The position numbers and the translations under genes were made by a program. The notes under the pieces were generated by a model, which saw only the letters and a program-made list of their open reading frames with translations, searched no databases and was not told where the DNA came from. Positions 38,934 through 50,671 of a stretch of DNA of 64,000 nucleotides are shown here, one piece after another. Source of the DNA: Variovorax sp. 679. GTDB taxonomy: Bacteria > Pseudomonadota > Gammaproteobacteria > Burkholderiales > Burkholderiaceae_C. The stretch's first letter is position 1; each line of letters opens with the position of its first letter. The stretch spans positions 1 through 64,000 of the forward strand of contig NZ_RXFS01000005.1 in assembly GCF_003952185.1 (NCBI RefSeq). The letters run 5' to 3'.

Positions 38934-40552
38934 GCCAACTCGAGACCAAACTGAACGCCCGCTCGGCGGACTTCCAGGCCAATGCCGCAGCCATGCGCGC
39001 GCTGGTCGACGACCTTCGCACGCAGTTCGCGAAAGTGGAGCAGGGCGGCGGCGAGGCCGCGCGCGCCAAGCACACGGCACGCGGCAAGCTGCTGCCGCGC
39101 GACCGCGTGGCGGAGCTGCTCGACCCGGGCACGCCGTTCCTGGAGATCGCGCCGCTGGCTGCGCATGCGATGTACCTCGACGGCAAGGGCGTCGAATCCG
39201 CACCCGGCGCCGGCATCATCGCGGGCATCGGCCGCGTCAACGGCGTGGACTGCATGATCGTGTGCAACGACGCGACGGTGAAGGGCGGCACCTACTACCC
39301 GATGACGGTGAAGAAGCACCTGCGCGCGCAGGAGATCGCCGAGCAGAACCGCCTGCCCTGCATCTACCTCGTCGACTCGGGTGGCGCCAACCTGCCGAAC
39401 CAGGACGAGGTGTTCCCCGACCGCGAGCACTTCGGCCGCATCTTCTACAACCAGGCCAACATGAGCGCGCAGGGCATCCCGCAGATCGCGGTGGTCATGG
39501 GCTCGTGCACGGCCGGCGGCGCGTACGTGCCCGCGATGAGCGACGAATCGATCATCGTGAAGAACCAGGGCACCATCTTCCTGGGCGGCCCGCCGCTGGT
39601 GAAGGCGGCTACCGGCGAAGTGGTGACGGCCGAGGACCTGGGCGGTGGCGACGTGCACACGCGCCTGTCGGGCGTGGTCGACCACCTGGCGCAGAACGAC
39701 CTGCATGCGCTGGCGCTGGCGCGCTCGGCGGTGGCGAACCTCAATGCCAAGGCGGCAGAGGCCCCGGCGCGTGCCGCGGTGCGCGAGCCCGCATTCCCGC
39801 GCGAAGAGCTCTACGGCGTGATTCCCACCGACACGCGCAAGCCCTTCGACGTGCGCGAGATCATCGCGCGCGTCGTCGACGGCAGCGAGTTCCACGAGTT
39901 CAAGGCCCGCTTCGGCGCGACGCTGGTGTGCGGCTTCGCCGAGATCGAGGGCATGCCGGTGGGCATCGTCGCCAACAACGGCATCCTGTTTTCCGAATCG
40001 GCGCAGAAGGGCGCGCACTTCATCGAACTGTGCTGCCAGCGCAAGATTCCGCTGGTGTTCTTGCAGAACATCACCGGCTTCATGGTGGGCCGCAAGTACG
40101 AGAACGAAGGCATCGCACGCCACGGCGCCAAGATGGTGACGGCGGTGGCCACGGCCAACGTGCCCAAGTTCACGATCATCATCGGCGGCAGCTTCGGCGC
40201 CGGCAACTACGGCATGTGCGGCCGTGCGTACAGCCCGCGTTTCCTCTGGATGTGGCCCAACGCGCGCATCAGCGTGATGGGCGGCGAGCAGGCCGCGAGC
40301 GTGCTCGCCACCGTGAAGCGCGACGGCATCGAGCTCAAGGGCGGCAGCTGGAGCAAGGAAGAGGAAGAAGCCTTCAAGGCGCCGATCCGCCAGCAGTACG
40401 AAGACCAGGGGCACCCCTACTACGCCACCGCGCGGCTGTGGGACGACGGCATCATCGATCCGGCCGATACGCGGCGCGTGCTGGCGCTGGGGCTTGCGGC
40501 TGCGCGCAATGCGCCGATTCCCGAGCCGAAGTTCGGCATCTTCCGGATGTGA
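38930..40552 (+). CDS. mccB: Methylcrotonyl-CoA carboxylase beta subunit
   Basis: The 540-residue carboxyltransferase subunit moves CO2 from carboxybiotin to 3-methylcrotonyl-CoA. Acyl-CoA and biotin-site segments are evident: [67 protein letters not shown], and [11 protein letters not shown]. The full length matches MccB/LiuB and distinguishes it from PccB (VKGGTYYP rather than the propionyl version). It is coupled to the upstream synthetase by ATGA; its biotin partner is encoded at 43204. Confidence 0.96.
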
Positions 40553-40556
40553 GGCG

Positions 40557-41714
40557 ATGAGGCTCGCGCGCACCATCGGCTTGCACGCCCGGCGGATCGC
40601 GGCCCTGCTCGGGTTCGCCGCTGCCGCGCTGGCGTGCACGCAGGCCATGGGCGCGGCAGCATTGCCGGAATCGGTGGTGATGGTGCCGAAGAAGTCGGGA
40701 CTGTTCACCACAGAGCTGGAGACCACGATCTATCAGCCCGATGGCGCAGGGCCGTTTCCGATCGTGGTGATCAACCACGGCAAGGCCAACGGCGATCCGC
40801 GCTTCCAGGGCCGCTACCGGCCGCTGGGTGCGGTCCGCTTCTTCCTGGCGCGAGGCTATGCCGTGGTGGTGCCGATGCGGCAGGGCTTCTCCAAGTCGAC
40901 CGGCAGCTACATCGGCGGCGGCTGCAATGTGGAGAGCAACGGCCGCGAGCAGGCCGGTGACGTGGCCGCGGTACTCGACTACGTGACGGCGCAGCTCTGG
41001 GCGGACAAGACGCGCATCGTGGTCGCGGGCCAGTCGCACGGCGGATGGACCACGCTGGCCTTCGGCACGCTGAACTATCCGGGCGTGAAGGGGCTGATCG
41101 ATTTCGCCGGCGGCCTCAAGCAGGAGCAGTGCGTGGGCTGGCAGCAGGGCCTGATCGGCGCGGCCGGCAGCTACGGCAAGGGGACGAGCGTTCCATCGCT
41201 CTGGTTCTACGGCGACAACGACAGCTATTTTCCGCCCTTCGCCTGGAAGGGCATGCACGAGAGCTACGTCGCGGCGGGCGGCAGGGCCCGGCTGGTGGCG
41301 TTCGGCACCTTCGGCGGCGATTCGCACTCGATGTTCGGCGCCGCCGACGGCGCGCGCATCTGGCAGCCGGAGGTCGCGAAATTCCTGCGCGAGATCGGCA
41401 TGCCGGACGAGCCGCGCGCCGAATTTGCGCGCTATGCGGTCGAGCCGGCGATGCCGCCCAGCGGCTTTGCCGCCATCGACGCGGTGGACCGCGTGCCCGA
41501 CCAGAGCGAGGCTTCGCTGAAGGGTTATCGGGTCTTCCTGGAAAAGCCCTCTCCCCGTGCGTTCGCGGCCAGCTCGCAAGGCGGATGGGGCTCCGCATGG
41601 GGCGGAGAAGACCCGCGCGGCCGGGCGATGGAAAGCTGCGCCCGCAAGGCACCAGCGGGCGGATGCCAGCTCTATGCAGTCGATGCCAACGTCGTCTGGA
41701 AACCGGAACAATGA
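40557..41714 (+). CDS. Secreted alpha/beta hydrolase (dienelactone-hydrolase-like)
   Basis: This 385-residue protein has a signal peptide (hydrophobic RIAALLGFAAAALACTQAMG), an alpha/beta hydrolase domain with VVINHGKANGD and nucleophile elbow AGQSHGGWT, aspartate in YGDNDSY and histidine in GDSHSMF. A C-terminal tail contains two cysteines (ESCARKAPAGGCQLYAVD) that could form a disulfide. It acts outside the cytoplasm, which is unexpected inside a CoA-ester pathway; it may release an acyl substrate from an ester. It starts 4 nt after mccB and overlaps the next gene. Confidence 0.82.
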   Translation: MRLARTIGLHARRIAALLGFAAAALACTQAMGAAALPESVVMVPKKSGLFTTELETTIYQPDGAGPFPIVVINHGKANGDPRFQGRYRPLGAVRFFLARGYAVVVPMRQGFSKSTGSYIGGGCNVESNGREQAGDVAAVLDYVTAQLWADKTRIVVAGQSHGGWTTLAFGTLNYPGVKGLIDFAGGLKQEQCVGWQQGLIGAAGSYGKGTSVPSLWFYGDNDSYFPPFAWKGMHESYVAAGGRARLVAFGTFGGDSHSMFGAADGARIWQPEVAKFLREIGMPDEPRAEFARYAVEPAMPPSGFAAIDAVDRVPDQSEASLKGYRVFLEKPSPRAFAASSQGGWGSAWGGEDPRGRAMESCARKAPAGGCQLYAVDANVVWKPEQ

Positions 41715-42511
41715 CCCAATACACCAAACTGCAACTGAGCCTCGAGGGCGCCATCGCCCGCATCTGGCTCGACCAGCCCGACGCACGCAACGCCTTCGAC
41801 GACATCGTCATCGCCGAGCTGACGCAGGCCTTCACCGAGGCCGGCGCGGCGCCGCAGGTCAAGGCCATCGTGCTCGGCGCGAACGGCCCGGCCTTCTGCG
41901 CGGGCGCGAACCTCAACTGGATGCGCCGCATGGCCGACTACACGCGCGACGAGAACATCGCCGACGCGGGCAAGCTCGCCGCCATGCTGCGCACGATTGC
42001 CGAATGCCCAAAGCCCACCATCGCGCGCGTGCAGGGCGACGTGTATGCGGGCGGCATGGGGCTGGTCGCCGCCTGCGACATGGCCGTGAGCGTGGACACC
42101 GCCTGGTACTGCCTGAGCGAAGTGAAGATCGGCCTCGTGCCCGCGACCATCAGCCCGTACGTGCTGCGCGCGATGGGCACACGCGCCTCGCAGCGCTACT
42201 TCCTCACGGCCGAGCGCTTCACCGCCGCCGAGGCGCATCGCATCGGCTTCGTGCATGAAGTGGTCGCTGCCGACGCGCTCGATGCGAAGGTCGACGAGCT
42301 CGTGAAGGCACTGACCGGGGCGAGCCCGGCTGCGGTGCGCGCCTGCAAGCAATTGATCGCCGACGTGGCCGGCCGCGAGATCGACGACGCGCTGATCGCG
42401 AAGACGGTCGAAGGCATCGCCGACATCCGCGCGAGCGACGAAGGCCGCGAAGGCGTGCAGGCCTTCCTGCAGAAGCGCAAGCCCTCGTGGCTCGAAGCGA
42501 ACAAGGCCTGA
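41711..42511 (+). CDS. liuC: Enoyl-CoA hydratase family, probable methylglutaconyl-CoA hydratase
   Basis: This 266-residue crotonase-fold enzyme has the oxyanion-hole segments GPAFCAGANLNWM and GDVYAGGMGLVAACD. The context, within an ivd-mccB-mccA operon, identifies it as the hydratase converting 3-methylglutaconyl-CoA to HMG-CoA. SEVKIGLVPATISPYVLRAMG is a segment I associate with that group. Its ATG at 41711 overlaps the hydrolase stop. Confidence 0.9.
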   Translation: MTQYTKLQLSLEGAIARIWLDQPDARNAFDDIVIAELTQAFTEAGAAPQVKAIVLGANGPAFCAGANLNWMRRMADYTRDENIADAGKLAAMLRTIAECPKPTIARVQGDVYAGGMGLVAACDMAVSVDTAWYCLSEVKIGLVPATISPYVLRAMGTRASQRYFLTAERFTAAEAHRIGFVHEVVAADALDAKVDELVKALTGASPAAVRACKQLIADVAGREIDDALIAKTVEGIADIRASDEGREGVQAFLQKRKPSWLEANKA

Positions 42512-42536
42512 CGACCCATCCTCCGGAGGTCCCGCC

Positions 42537-43203
42537 ATGAACACCAGCCTCGACATGCCCCAGCTCATCGCACTGGCCGCCGCCATCGGCTGGGCCAGCG
42601 GCGTGCGGCTTTACCTTGTCGTGCTGCTGACGGGGCTGGTCGGGTACCTCGGTTGGGTGCCGCTGCCGGGCGGGCTGCAGTTGCTGGCGCATCCGGTGGT
42701 GATCGCGGCCAGCGGCTTCATGGTGTTCATCGAATTCTTCGCCGACAAGATCCCCGGCCTCGATTCGCTGTGGGACGTGGTGCACACGGCGATCCGCATT
42801 CCGGCCGGCGCGGCGCTCGCGGCCAGCGTGTTCGGCGTGGACCATGGCGTGATGGCGATCGTCGCGGCGCTGCTGGGCGGCAGCTTCGCGGCCACCGCGC
42901 ACGCGGCCAAGGCCACGACGCGCGCGGCGATCAACACGTCGCCGGAGCCTTTCTCGAACGTCGGCGCCTCGCTGGCGGAAGACGCCATGGTGCCCGCGGG
43001 GCTGTGGCTCGCGGTGGCGCATCCCTTCGTCTTCTTCGTGCTGTTCGTGCTGGTGCTTGTGGCGAGCGTGTGGCTCATCCGCAAGAGCTGGCGTTTCCTC
43101 AAGGCGCTGTTCGCCCGCGTGGCCCGCATCTTCAGCGGCCGGCCCGATCCGGGCGTGGTGCCCGCGTTTCAACTGAAAAAGAATCCTCCGGGAGACACTC
43201 CGA

Positions 43204-43211
<8 letters not shown>
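42537..43211 (+). CDS. DUF4126-type membrane protein
   Basis: This 224-residue protein has about five hydrophobic segments (GVRLYLVVLLTGLVGYLG; VVIAASGFMVFIEFFADKIPG; MAIVAALLGGSFAATAHAAK; PFVFFVLFVLVLVASVWL). The motif FFADKIPGLDSLWDVVHT is typical of DUF4126. No function is established. It sits between liuC and mccA and overlaps the mccA start by 8 nt, so it is co-transcribed with the leucine genes without an obvious metabolic reason. Confidence 0.85.
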
Positions 43212-45297
<2,086 letters not shown>

Positions 45298-45371
45298 CGA
45301 AAAAAAGTTAACCCCGTTTCGGGCGCCTGCCCGTATCAGCTGCGGTAGTCATCACTCAAGGGAATCGTTCC

Positions 45372-46337
45372 ATGACCTATCGCCTGCCCCGTTTGCCCCG
45401 CCGTTTCTCCGCCCGCCGCCATGCGGGCATCGCCCTGCTGGCCCTTGCAGCCGCGCTCTCGCTGGCTGGCTGCAACCGCAGCAGCGGCGAAGCCAACGTG
45501 CTCGCCGAACCGGCCCCGCCGCCCGCGCCCATGCAGGCGGCAGCCGGCTACGGTGGCGGCATGGCCATGAAGGAGCAGCGCATGCGCTCGGCGGAGCCGG
45601 CCTCCGCGCCTTCGGCCACCGACTCGCAGCAGGACGGCACGCCGCTGCAGCGTTTCCTGGCCGTGCGGCAGGACCTGAACGTCGAAGTGCCGGCCGAGCA
45701 GCTGGCCGACGCCTGGGGAAAGGTGCGCGACCTGTGCGGCACGCTGAAGTGCGAGCTGCTGTCGTCGTCGTTGCTGCGCGAGACGCCGCAGCAGCCCGGC
45801 AACGCCATGCTCGAGATGCGCGTGGAGCCCGCCGACGTCGACAAGCTGCTCGGCGGCCTGGCCGGCGTGGCGAACGTGGTCTCGCACACCACCACCAGCG
45901 AGGACAAGACCGCCGAGGTGATCGACGTCGAGGCCCGCATCAAGAACCGCACCGAGTTCCGCGACAGCCTGCGCACGATGCTGCGCGACACCGTCACCAA
46001 GCGCACCATGGCCGACCTGCTGGCCATCCAGCGCACGCTGTCGGACACGCAGGCCGAGCTCGACGCCATCGCCACGCAGCGAAAGGTGCTGGCGCAGCAG
46101 ACCAGCAAGCAGCACATCCAGATCCAGTTCTCGGCCAAGCGCGCGCTGGTGAGCAGCGGCGACGGCTACAGCCCGATGCGGCATGCGCTGCGCAACGCCG
46201 GCTCGGTGCTGGCGGAAAGCGTGGGCTCGCTCATCACCTTCATCGCGGCGGTGCTGCCGTGGCTGGTGCTGGTGGTGCTGCCGGTGGGCTGGCTGGCGCG
46301 CGTGCTGTGGCGTCGTCGCCGCGCCGCGGCCAAATGA
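45372..46337 (+). CDS. DUF4349-domain lipoprotein
   Basis: This 321-residue protein has a long basic N-region and lipobox LAGC (C34). The DUF4349 domain runs from about residue 90 (RQDLNVEVPAEQL) through a paired helical coiled coil (VEARIKNRTEFRDSLRTML ... TLSDTQAELDAIATQRKVL), followed by a C-terminal transmembrane helix (LITFIAAVLPWLVLVVLPVG) and an Arg-rich end. It would span the periplasm with both ends near membranes. Function is not established. Confidence 0.85.
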   Translation: MTYRLPRLPRRFSARRHAGIALLALAAALSLAGCNRSSGEANVLAEPAPPPAPMQAAAGYGGGMAMKEQRMRSAEPASAPSATDSQQDGTPLQRFLAVRQDLNVEVPAEQLADAWGKVRDLCGTLKCELLSSSLLRETPQQPGNAMLEMRVEPADVDKLLGGLAGVANVVSHTTTSEDKTAEVIDVEARIKNRTEFRDSLRTMLRDTVTKRTMADLLAIQRTLSDTQAELDAIATQRKVLAQQTSKQHIQIQFSAKRALVSSGDGYSPMRHALRNAGSVLAESVGSLITFIAAVLPWLVLVVLPVGWLARVLWRRRRAAAK

Positions 46338-46354
46338 TGCGGCCGAGTAAGTAA

Positions 46355-47041
<687 letters not shown>

Positions 47042-47063
47042 GTCTTCGGCGGCGGCGAGCCCG

Positions 47064-47378
47064 TCAGCCCACCACTACTTCGCTGATCTGCGTCGCCGGC
47101 GCGATGTCGGTGTAGTTCTTCACGTCGTCCCTGATCTCCTTCGCGTGCGGGCCGAAGGCCTTCTGGAAGGATTCGACCGATTCGGCGAACACGTGGCACA
47201 TGGCGACGTAGGTGGGCGCTGAGCCCGGCGCGCCGCCGCCCAGGCCCTTGTCGATGGTGTACGAGAGGCATGCGTCACCCATGCGGGCCTTGAGCATGGG
47301 CATGTGCTTGTCGCGGTAGTAGTCGTGATCGAACCGTGCGCCGGGGGTGTGGGGGTACATCACGCTGAACTTGATCAT
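47064..47378 (-). CDS. EthD-family protein
   Basis: This 104-residue protein has the ferredoxin-like dimeric alpha/beta barrel fold of EthD/MmlI-type proteins. FSVMYPHTPGARFDHDYYRDKHMPML is the family N-terminus (a histidine in KHMP is conserved), and YVAMCHVFAESVESFQKAF the second half. The start at 47378 has AGGAG upstream; the frame is open to 47435. Function is unknown; relatives support P450 systems or act as small isomerases. It is divergent from ghrA. Confidence 0.82.
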   Translation of the reverse strand: MIKFSVMYPHTPGARFDHDYYRDKHMPMLKARMGDACLSYTIDKGLGGGAPGSAPTYVAMCHVFAESVESFQKAFGPHAKEIRDDVKNYTDIAPATQISEVVVG

Positions 47379-47473
47379 GCAAGGAGTCTCCTGAGATGGG
47401 CGTTCGAGGATAGGAGATGGCCAGTGCCCGCACAAGCCGAGGGCGACGCGGCCGCGACCTAAGATGCGTGCCC

Positions 47474-48394
47474 ATGCGAATCACCGTCTACCTCACCGAC
47501 AACCGCCCAGACCCCTGGATCGAAGGCCTGAAGGCCGAACTCCCCGATGCCGTCATCGAAGCCTGGAAGCCCGGTGCTCCGCAGGCCGACCATGCCGTGG
47601 TGTGGGCGCCGCCGCAGGAGTTTCTCGACGAGCAGCCGAAGCTGCGCGGCATCTTCAACATCGGCGCGGGCGTCGATGCGCTGCTCAAGCTGAAGGTGCC
47701 GGCGCACACCCGCATCGTGCGGCTCGACGACGCGGGCATGTCGGTGCAGATGGCCGAGTACGTCTGCCACACGCTGATCCGCCACTTCCGCGAGTTCGAT
47801 GTCTACGAGGCCGACGCGCGCGAGGGCAAGTGGAGCTACCGCAAGCCGAAGCTGCGGCGCGACTTCCCGGTCGGCATCATGGGGCTGGGCGTGCTCGGCG
47901 AGCGCGTGGCGAAGGCCGTGGCGCAGTTCGAGTTTCCGGTGCTGGGCTGGAGCCGTTCGCCAAAAGAGATCGAAGGCGTGCGCGTGTTCAGCGGCGAGGC
48001 GCAGTTCGACGAGTTCCTGTCGTCCACGCGCGTGCTGGTCAACCTGCTGCCGCTGACCGAGGCAACGCGCGGCATCCTCAACCGCGACACGCTGGGCAAG
48101 CTCAAGCCCGAGGGCTATCTCATCAGCATCGCGCGCGGCGGCCACCTGGTGGAAGACGACCTGATCCCGCTGCTCGACGCCGGCCGGCTCGCGGGCGCGA
48201 CGCTCGACGTGTTCCAGGTCGAGCCGCTGCCATCGGACCACGCCTTCTGGCGCCATCCGAAGATCACCGTGACCCCGCACGGCTCGGCGCGCACGCTGCG
48301 CGAGGAGTCCATCGCCCAGATCGCCGGGAAGATCCGTGCGATGGAGAAGGGGCTGCCGATCGTTGGCGTGGTCGATCCGGTGCGCGGCTACTGA
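47474..48394 (+). CDS. ghrA: Glyoxylate/hydroxypyruvate reductase A
   Basis: This 306-residue D-2-hydroxyacid dehydrogenase reduces glyoxylate and hydroxypyruvate with NADPH. The Rossmann motif GIMGLGVLGERVAKAV, ARGGHLVE (catalytic Arg region) and the catalytic histidine in TPHGSA are visible. The length and lack of an N-terminal extension fit the GhrA branch. The ATG at 47474 is chosen on family N-terminus (MRITVYLTD). Confidence 0.92.
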   Translation: MRITVYLTDNRPDPWIEGLKAELPDAVIEAWKPGAPQADHAVVWAPPQEFLDEQPKLRGIFNIGAGVDALLKLKVPAHTRIVRLDDAGMSVQMAEYVCHTLIRHFREFDVYEADAREGKWSYRKPKLRRDFPVGIMGLGVLGERVAKAVAQFEFPVLGWSRSPKEIEGVRVFSGEAQFDEFLSSTRVLVNLLPLTEATRGILNRDTLGKLKPEGYLISIARGGHLVEDDLIPLLDAGRLAGATLDVFQVEPLPSDHAFWRHPKITVTPHGSARTLREESIAQIAGKIRAMEKGLPIVGVVDPVRGY

Positions 48395-48462
48395 CGGGCG
48401 CGCACCCTATCTCCGGGCCCGCCGGAGTGCAAAGCGGGCAGGGGAAACCCTGAAACAATAGT

Positions 48463-48500
48463 TTTTCACAAGTATGAAAATATTTTCATGACTGTGAAAA
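48463..48500. promoter_or_regulatory. 38-bp palindrome over the iclR start codon
   Basis: The arms TTTTCACA (48463-48470) and TGTGAAAA (48493-48500) flank a perfect 16-bp palindrome ATGAAAATATTTTCAT (48474-48489), all centred on one point. It overlaps the regulator's ATG (48488-48490). It is strongly AT-rich against a GC-rich background. It is probably the IclR operator, placing the operon under negative autocontrol (inference). Confidence 0.65.
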
Positions 48501-49237
48501 CTGCGTTTCGGGTGATCGAGATCGTCGAGCTCTTCGCCCGGGAGAAGCAGCCGCTGGCTCTTTCCGAGATGGCGCGCCTGCTCGACATGCCGGTGTCGAG
48601 CTGCCTGGGCCTGATCCGCACGCTCGAGGAGCAGGGCTACATGTACGAGACCGGCCGCCGCCAGGGCTACTACCCGACGGGCAGGCTGCTCGCGATGGCG
48701 CAGGTCATCGCCGCCCACGACCCGGTGCTCGACCGGGTGAAGGCCACGCTCGAGGAGCTGCGCGACGCGGCGCGCGAGACGGTGGTCTTCGGCAAGTTCC
48801 GTGATGCGGGGCAGGTGGTCTACCTGGAGGTGCTGAGCGCGCCGCAGAGCATTCGCTACACAGCCGAGTCGGGCGAGACGCGCCCGGCCTATGCCAATTC
48901 CATCGGCCGTGCGCTGCTGTCCACGCTCGAACCCGGCGCGCGCCGCAGCCTGCTCGAAGGCATGACGCTCGCGCCGCTGACCGACGCCACGCTCACCACC
49001 GCCGACGCCATCGAGGCCGAGCTGCAGCGCTCCGCCGTGCGCGGCTGGTACGGCAACCTCGGCGAAAGCATTCCCGACCTGATCGGCCTGGCCTGGCCGC
49101 TGCGCATCGGCGGCGAGGCCTATGCCATCTCCGTCGCAGGCCCGCGCTACCGCATGGAGGCGCGCATCGAGGAGATCGCCGCGATGCTGCGCTCCGCCTG
49201 CCTCGCCATCGAACCCAAGAACGAAAGCCCCCGATGA
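48488..49237 (+). CDS. IclR-family transcriptional regulator
   Basis: This 249-residue regulator has an N-terminal winged helix-turn-helix (AFRVIEIVELFAREKQPLAL, SEMARLLDMPVSSCLGLIRT) and a C-terminal IclR effector domain (VVFGKFRDAGQVVYLEV; NSIGRALLSTLEP; AWPLRIGGEAYAISVAGP). It likely governs the four downstream catabolic genes, the first of which overlaps its stop. No Shine-Dalgarno precedes the ATG because the palindrome occupies that space; GTG at 48494 is an alternative start. Confidence 0.92.
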   Translation: MTVKTAFRVIEIVELFAREKQPLALSEMARLLDMPVSSCLGLIRTLEEQGYMYETGRRQGYYPTGRLLAMAQVIAAHDPVLDRVKATLEELRDAARETVVFGKFRDAGQVVYLEVLSAPQSIRYTAESGETRPAYANSIGRALLSTLEPGARRSLLEGMTLAPLTDATLTTADAIEAELQRSAVRGWYGNLGESIPDLIGLAWPLRIGGEAYAISVAGPRYRMEARIEEIAAMLRSACLAIEPKNESPR

Positions 49238-49623
49238 CTGCAAGCTCCCCGCGCTACTTCGTCCGCGAGGACGAGATCACCGGCTACCACCCGGCCAACC
49301 ACACCGGCACGCTGAACAAGCGCCTGATCGGCCCCGAGACCGTGGGCGCGAAGCAGCTCGAGGTGCTCGTCGGCCATATCCAGAAGGGCAAAGGCGCGCT
49401 GCCTCACGCCCACCCGGGCATCGAGCAGGTCTGCTACATGCTCGAGGGCCGCGCGGTCGCCGAGGTGGGCGGCCAGCGGCAGGAGCTGCACCCGGGCGAC
49501 AGCTGCTTCTTTCCCGCCGACGCGATGCACACCTTCACGGTGGTGAGCGACGAGCCGGTGCGCGTGCTGGTGATCTACAGCCCGCCCTACGAGGAATCGC
49601 CGGAGCGCGTGATCCGGCCCTGA
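49234..49623 (+). CDS. Single-domain cupin protein
   Basis: This 129-residue beta-barrel has cupin motif 1 (GALPHAHPGIEQVCYMLEG, with metal-type His/Glu) and motif 2 (PGDSCFFPADAMHTF). It could be a small dioxygenase, isomerase or sensor; no specific substrate can be assigned. Its ATG overlaps the iclR stop, so it is co-expressed with the regulator and the CoA-transferase pathway. Confidence 0.85.
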   Translation: MTASSPRYFVREDEITGYHPANHTGTLNKRLIGPETVGAKQLEVLVGHIQKGKGALPHAHPGIEQVCYMLEGRAVAEVGGQRQELHPGDSCFFPADAMHTFTVVSDEPVRVLVIYSPPYEESPERVIRP

Positions 49624-49654
49624 GAACCGACAGCACTACAACCGGAGACAAACC

Positions 49655-50671
49655 ATGCAGACAACGAAGAACGCGACCGGGCAACCGGCCGCGATGGCGA
49701 ACCGTCGCCGTTTCATTTCCATCGGCGCGGCCGCGGGCCTTGCGGGCGCCATGCCCTGGGCCTTCGCGCAGGACGGCTATCCGAAGCAGCCCATACGCAT
49801 CGTCGTGCCCTTCGCCGCCGGCAGCGGCACCGACGCGGTGGCGCGCATCACGGGGCAGATGCTGGGCGAGGCGCTGAAGGCCTCGGTCATCGTCGACAAC
49901 AGGGCGGGCGCCAACGGCGTGATCGCGGCCGAGTACGTCGCCAAGGCGGCGCCGGACGGCTACACGCTGTTCATGACGACCAACACCACGCACTCGGCCA
50001 ACCCGAGCCTGATGAAGTCGCTGCCCTACGACCCGGTGAAAGACTTCGCGCCGGTGAGCCGTATGGGCAACCTGCCCTTCATGCTGGTGGTGAACAACGA
50101 CCTGCCCGTGAAGAGCGTGGCCGAGCTGCTGGCCTGGGGTCGCGCCCACCCGGGCAAGCTCACCTACGCGAGCGGCAACAGCACCGGCATCGTGAGCGGC
50201 GCCACGCTCTCGCGCATGAGCGGCGTGCCGATGCTGCACGTGCCCTACAAGAGCACGCCGCCGGCCATCGCCGACCTGATCGGCGGGCAGGTGTCGATGA
50301 TGGTGGTCGACCTCGCCGCGGGCCTCGCCACGGTGAAGGCCGGCAAGATGCGCGCGATCGCCGTCACCACGCAGGAGCGCACCAAGCTCTTTCCCGAACT
50401 GCCGCCGCTGGCCGACACGCCCGAGCTCAAGGGCTTCGACATCACCTCGTGGAACGGCGTGTTCGCGCCGGCAGGCACGCCGCGCGACATCGTGCTGAAG
50501 CTCAACAAGGTGCTCGCCGAGATGGCGAACGGCCCGGTCTTCCGCGAGCGCGTGGCGAAGCTGGGCTTCGATGCCTTCGGCAGCACGCCCGAAGAGCTGG
50601 GTGCGTTCACGGTGTCGGAGCTGGCGAAGTGGAAGAAGCTGATCCAGGCAGCGGGGATCCAGCCCGAATGA
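49655..50671 (+). CDS. Bug-family periplasmic binding protein (TctC-like)
   Basis: This 338-residue tripartite-tricarboxylate-type receptor has a twin-arginine-like export signal (NRRRFISIGAAAGLAG) with cleavage near AFAQD. Bug signatures are QPIRIVVPFAAGSGTDAVAR and NRAGANGVIAAEYVAKAAPDGYT, and HVPYKSTPPAIADLIGGQV. These proteins bind carboxylates; no TctA/TctB membrane partners are present here. The ATG at 49655 is used; 49694 would also keep the whole signal. It likely binds the carboxylate degraded by the following enzymes. Confidence 0.92.
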   Translation: MQTTKNATGQPAAMANRRRFISIGAAAGLAGAMPWAFAQDGYPKQPIRIVVPFAAGSGTDAVARITGQMLGEALKASVIVDNRAGANGVIAAEYVAKAAPDGYTLFMTTNTTHSANPSLMKSLPYDPVKDFAPVSRMGNLPFMLVVNNDLPVKSVAELLAWGRAHPGKLTYASGNSTGIVSGATLSRMSGVPMLHVPYKSTPPAIADLIGGQVSMMVVDLAAGLATVKAGKMRAIAVTTQERTKLFPELPPLADTPELKGFDITSWNGVFAPAGTPRDIVLKLNKVLAEMANGPVFRERVAKLGFDAFGSTPEELGAFTVSELAKWKKLIQAAGIQPE

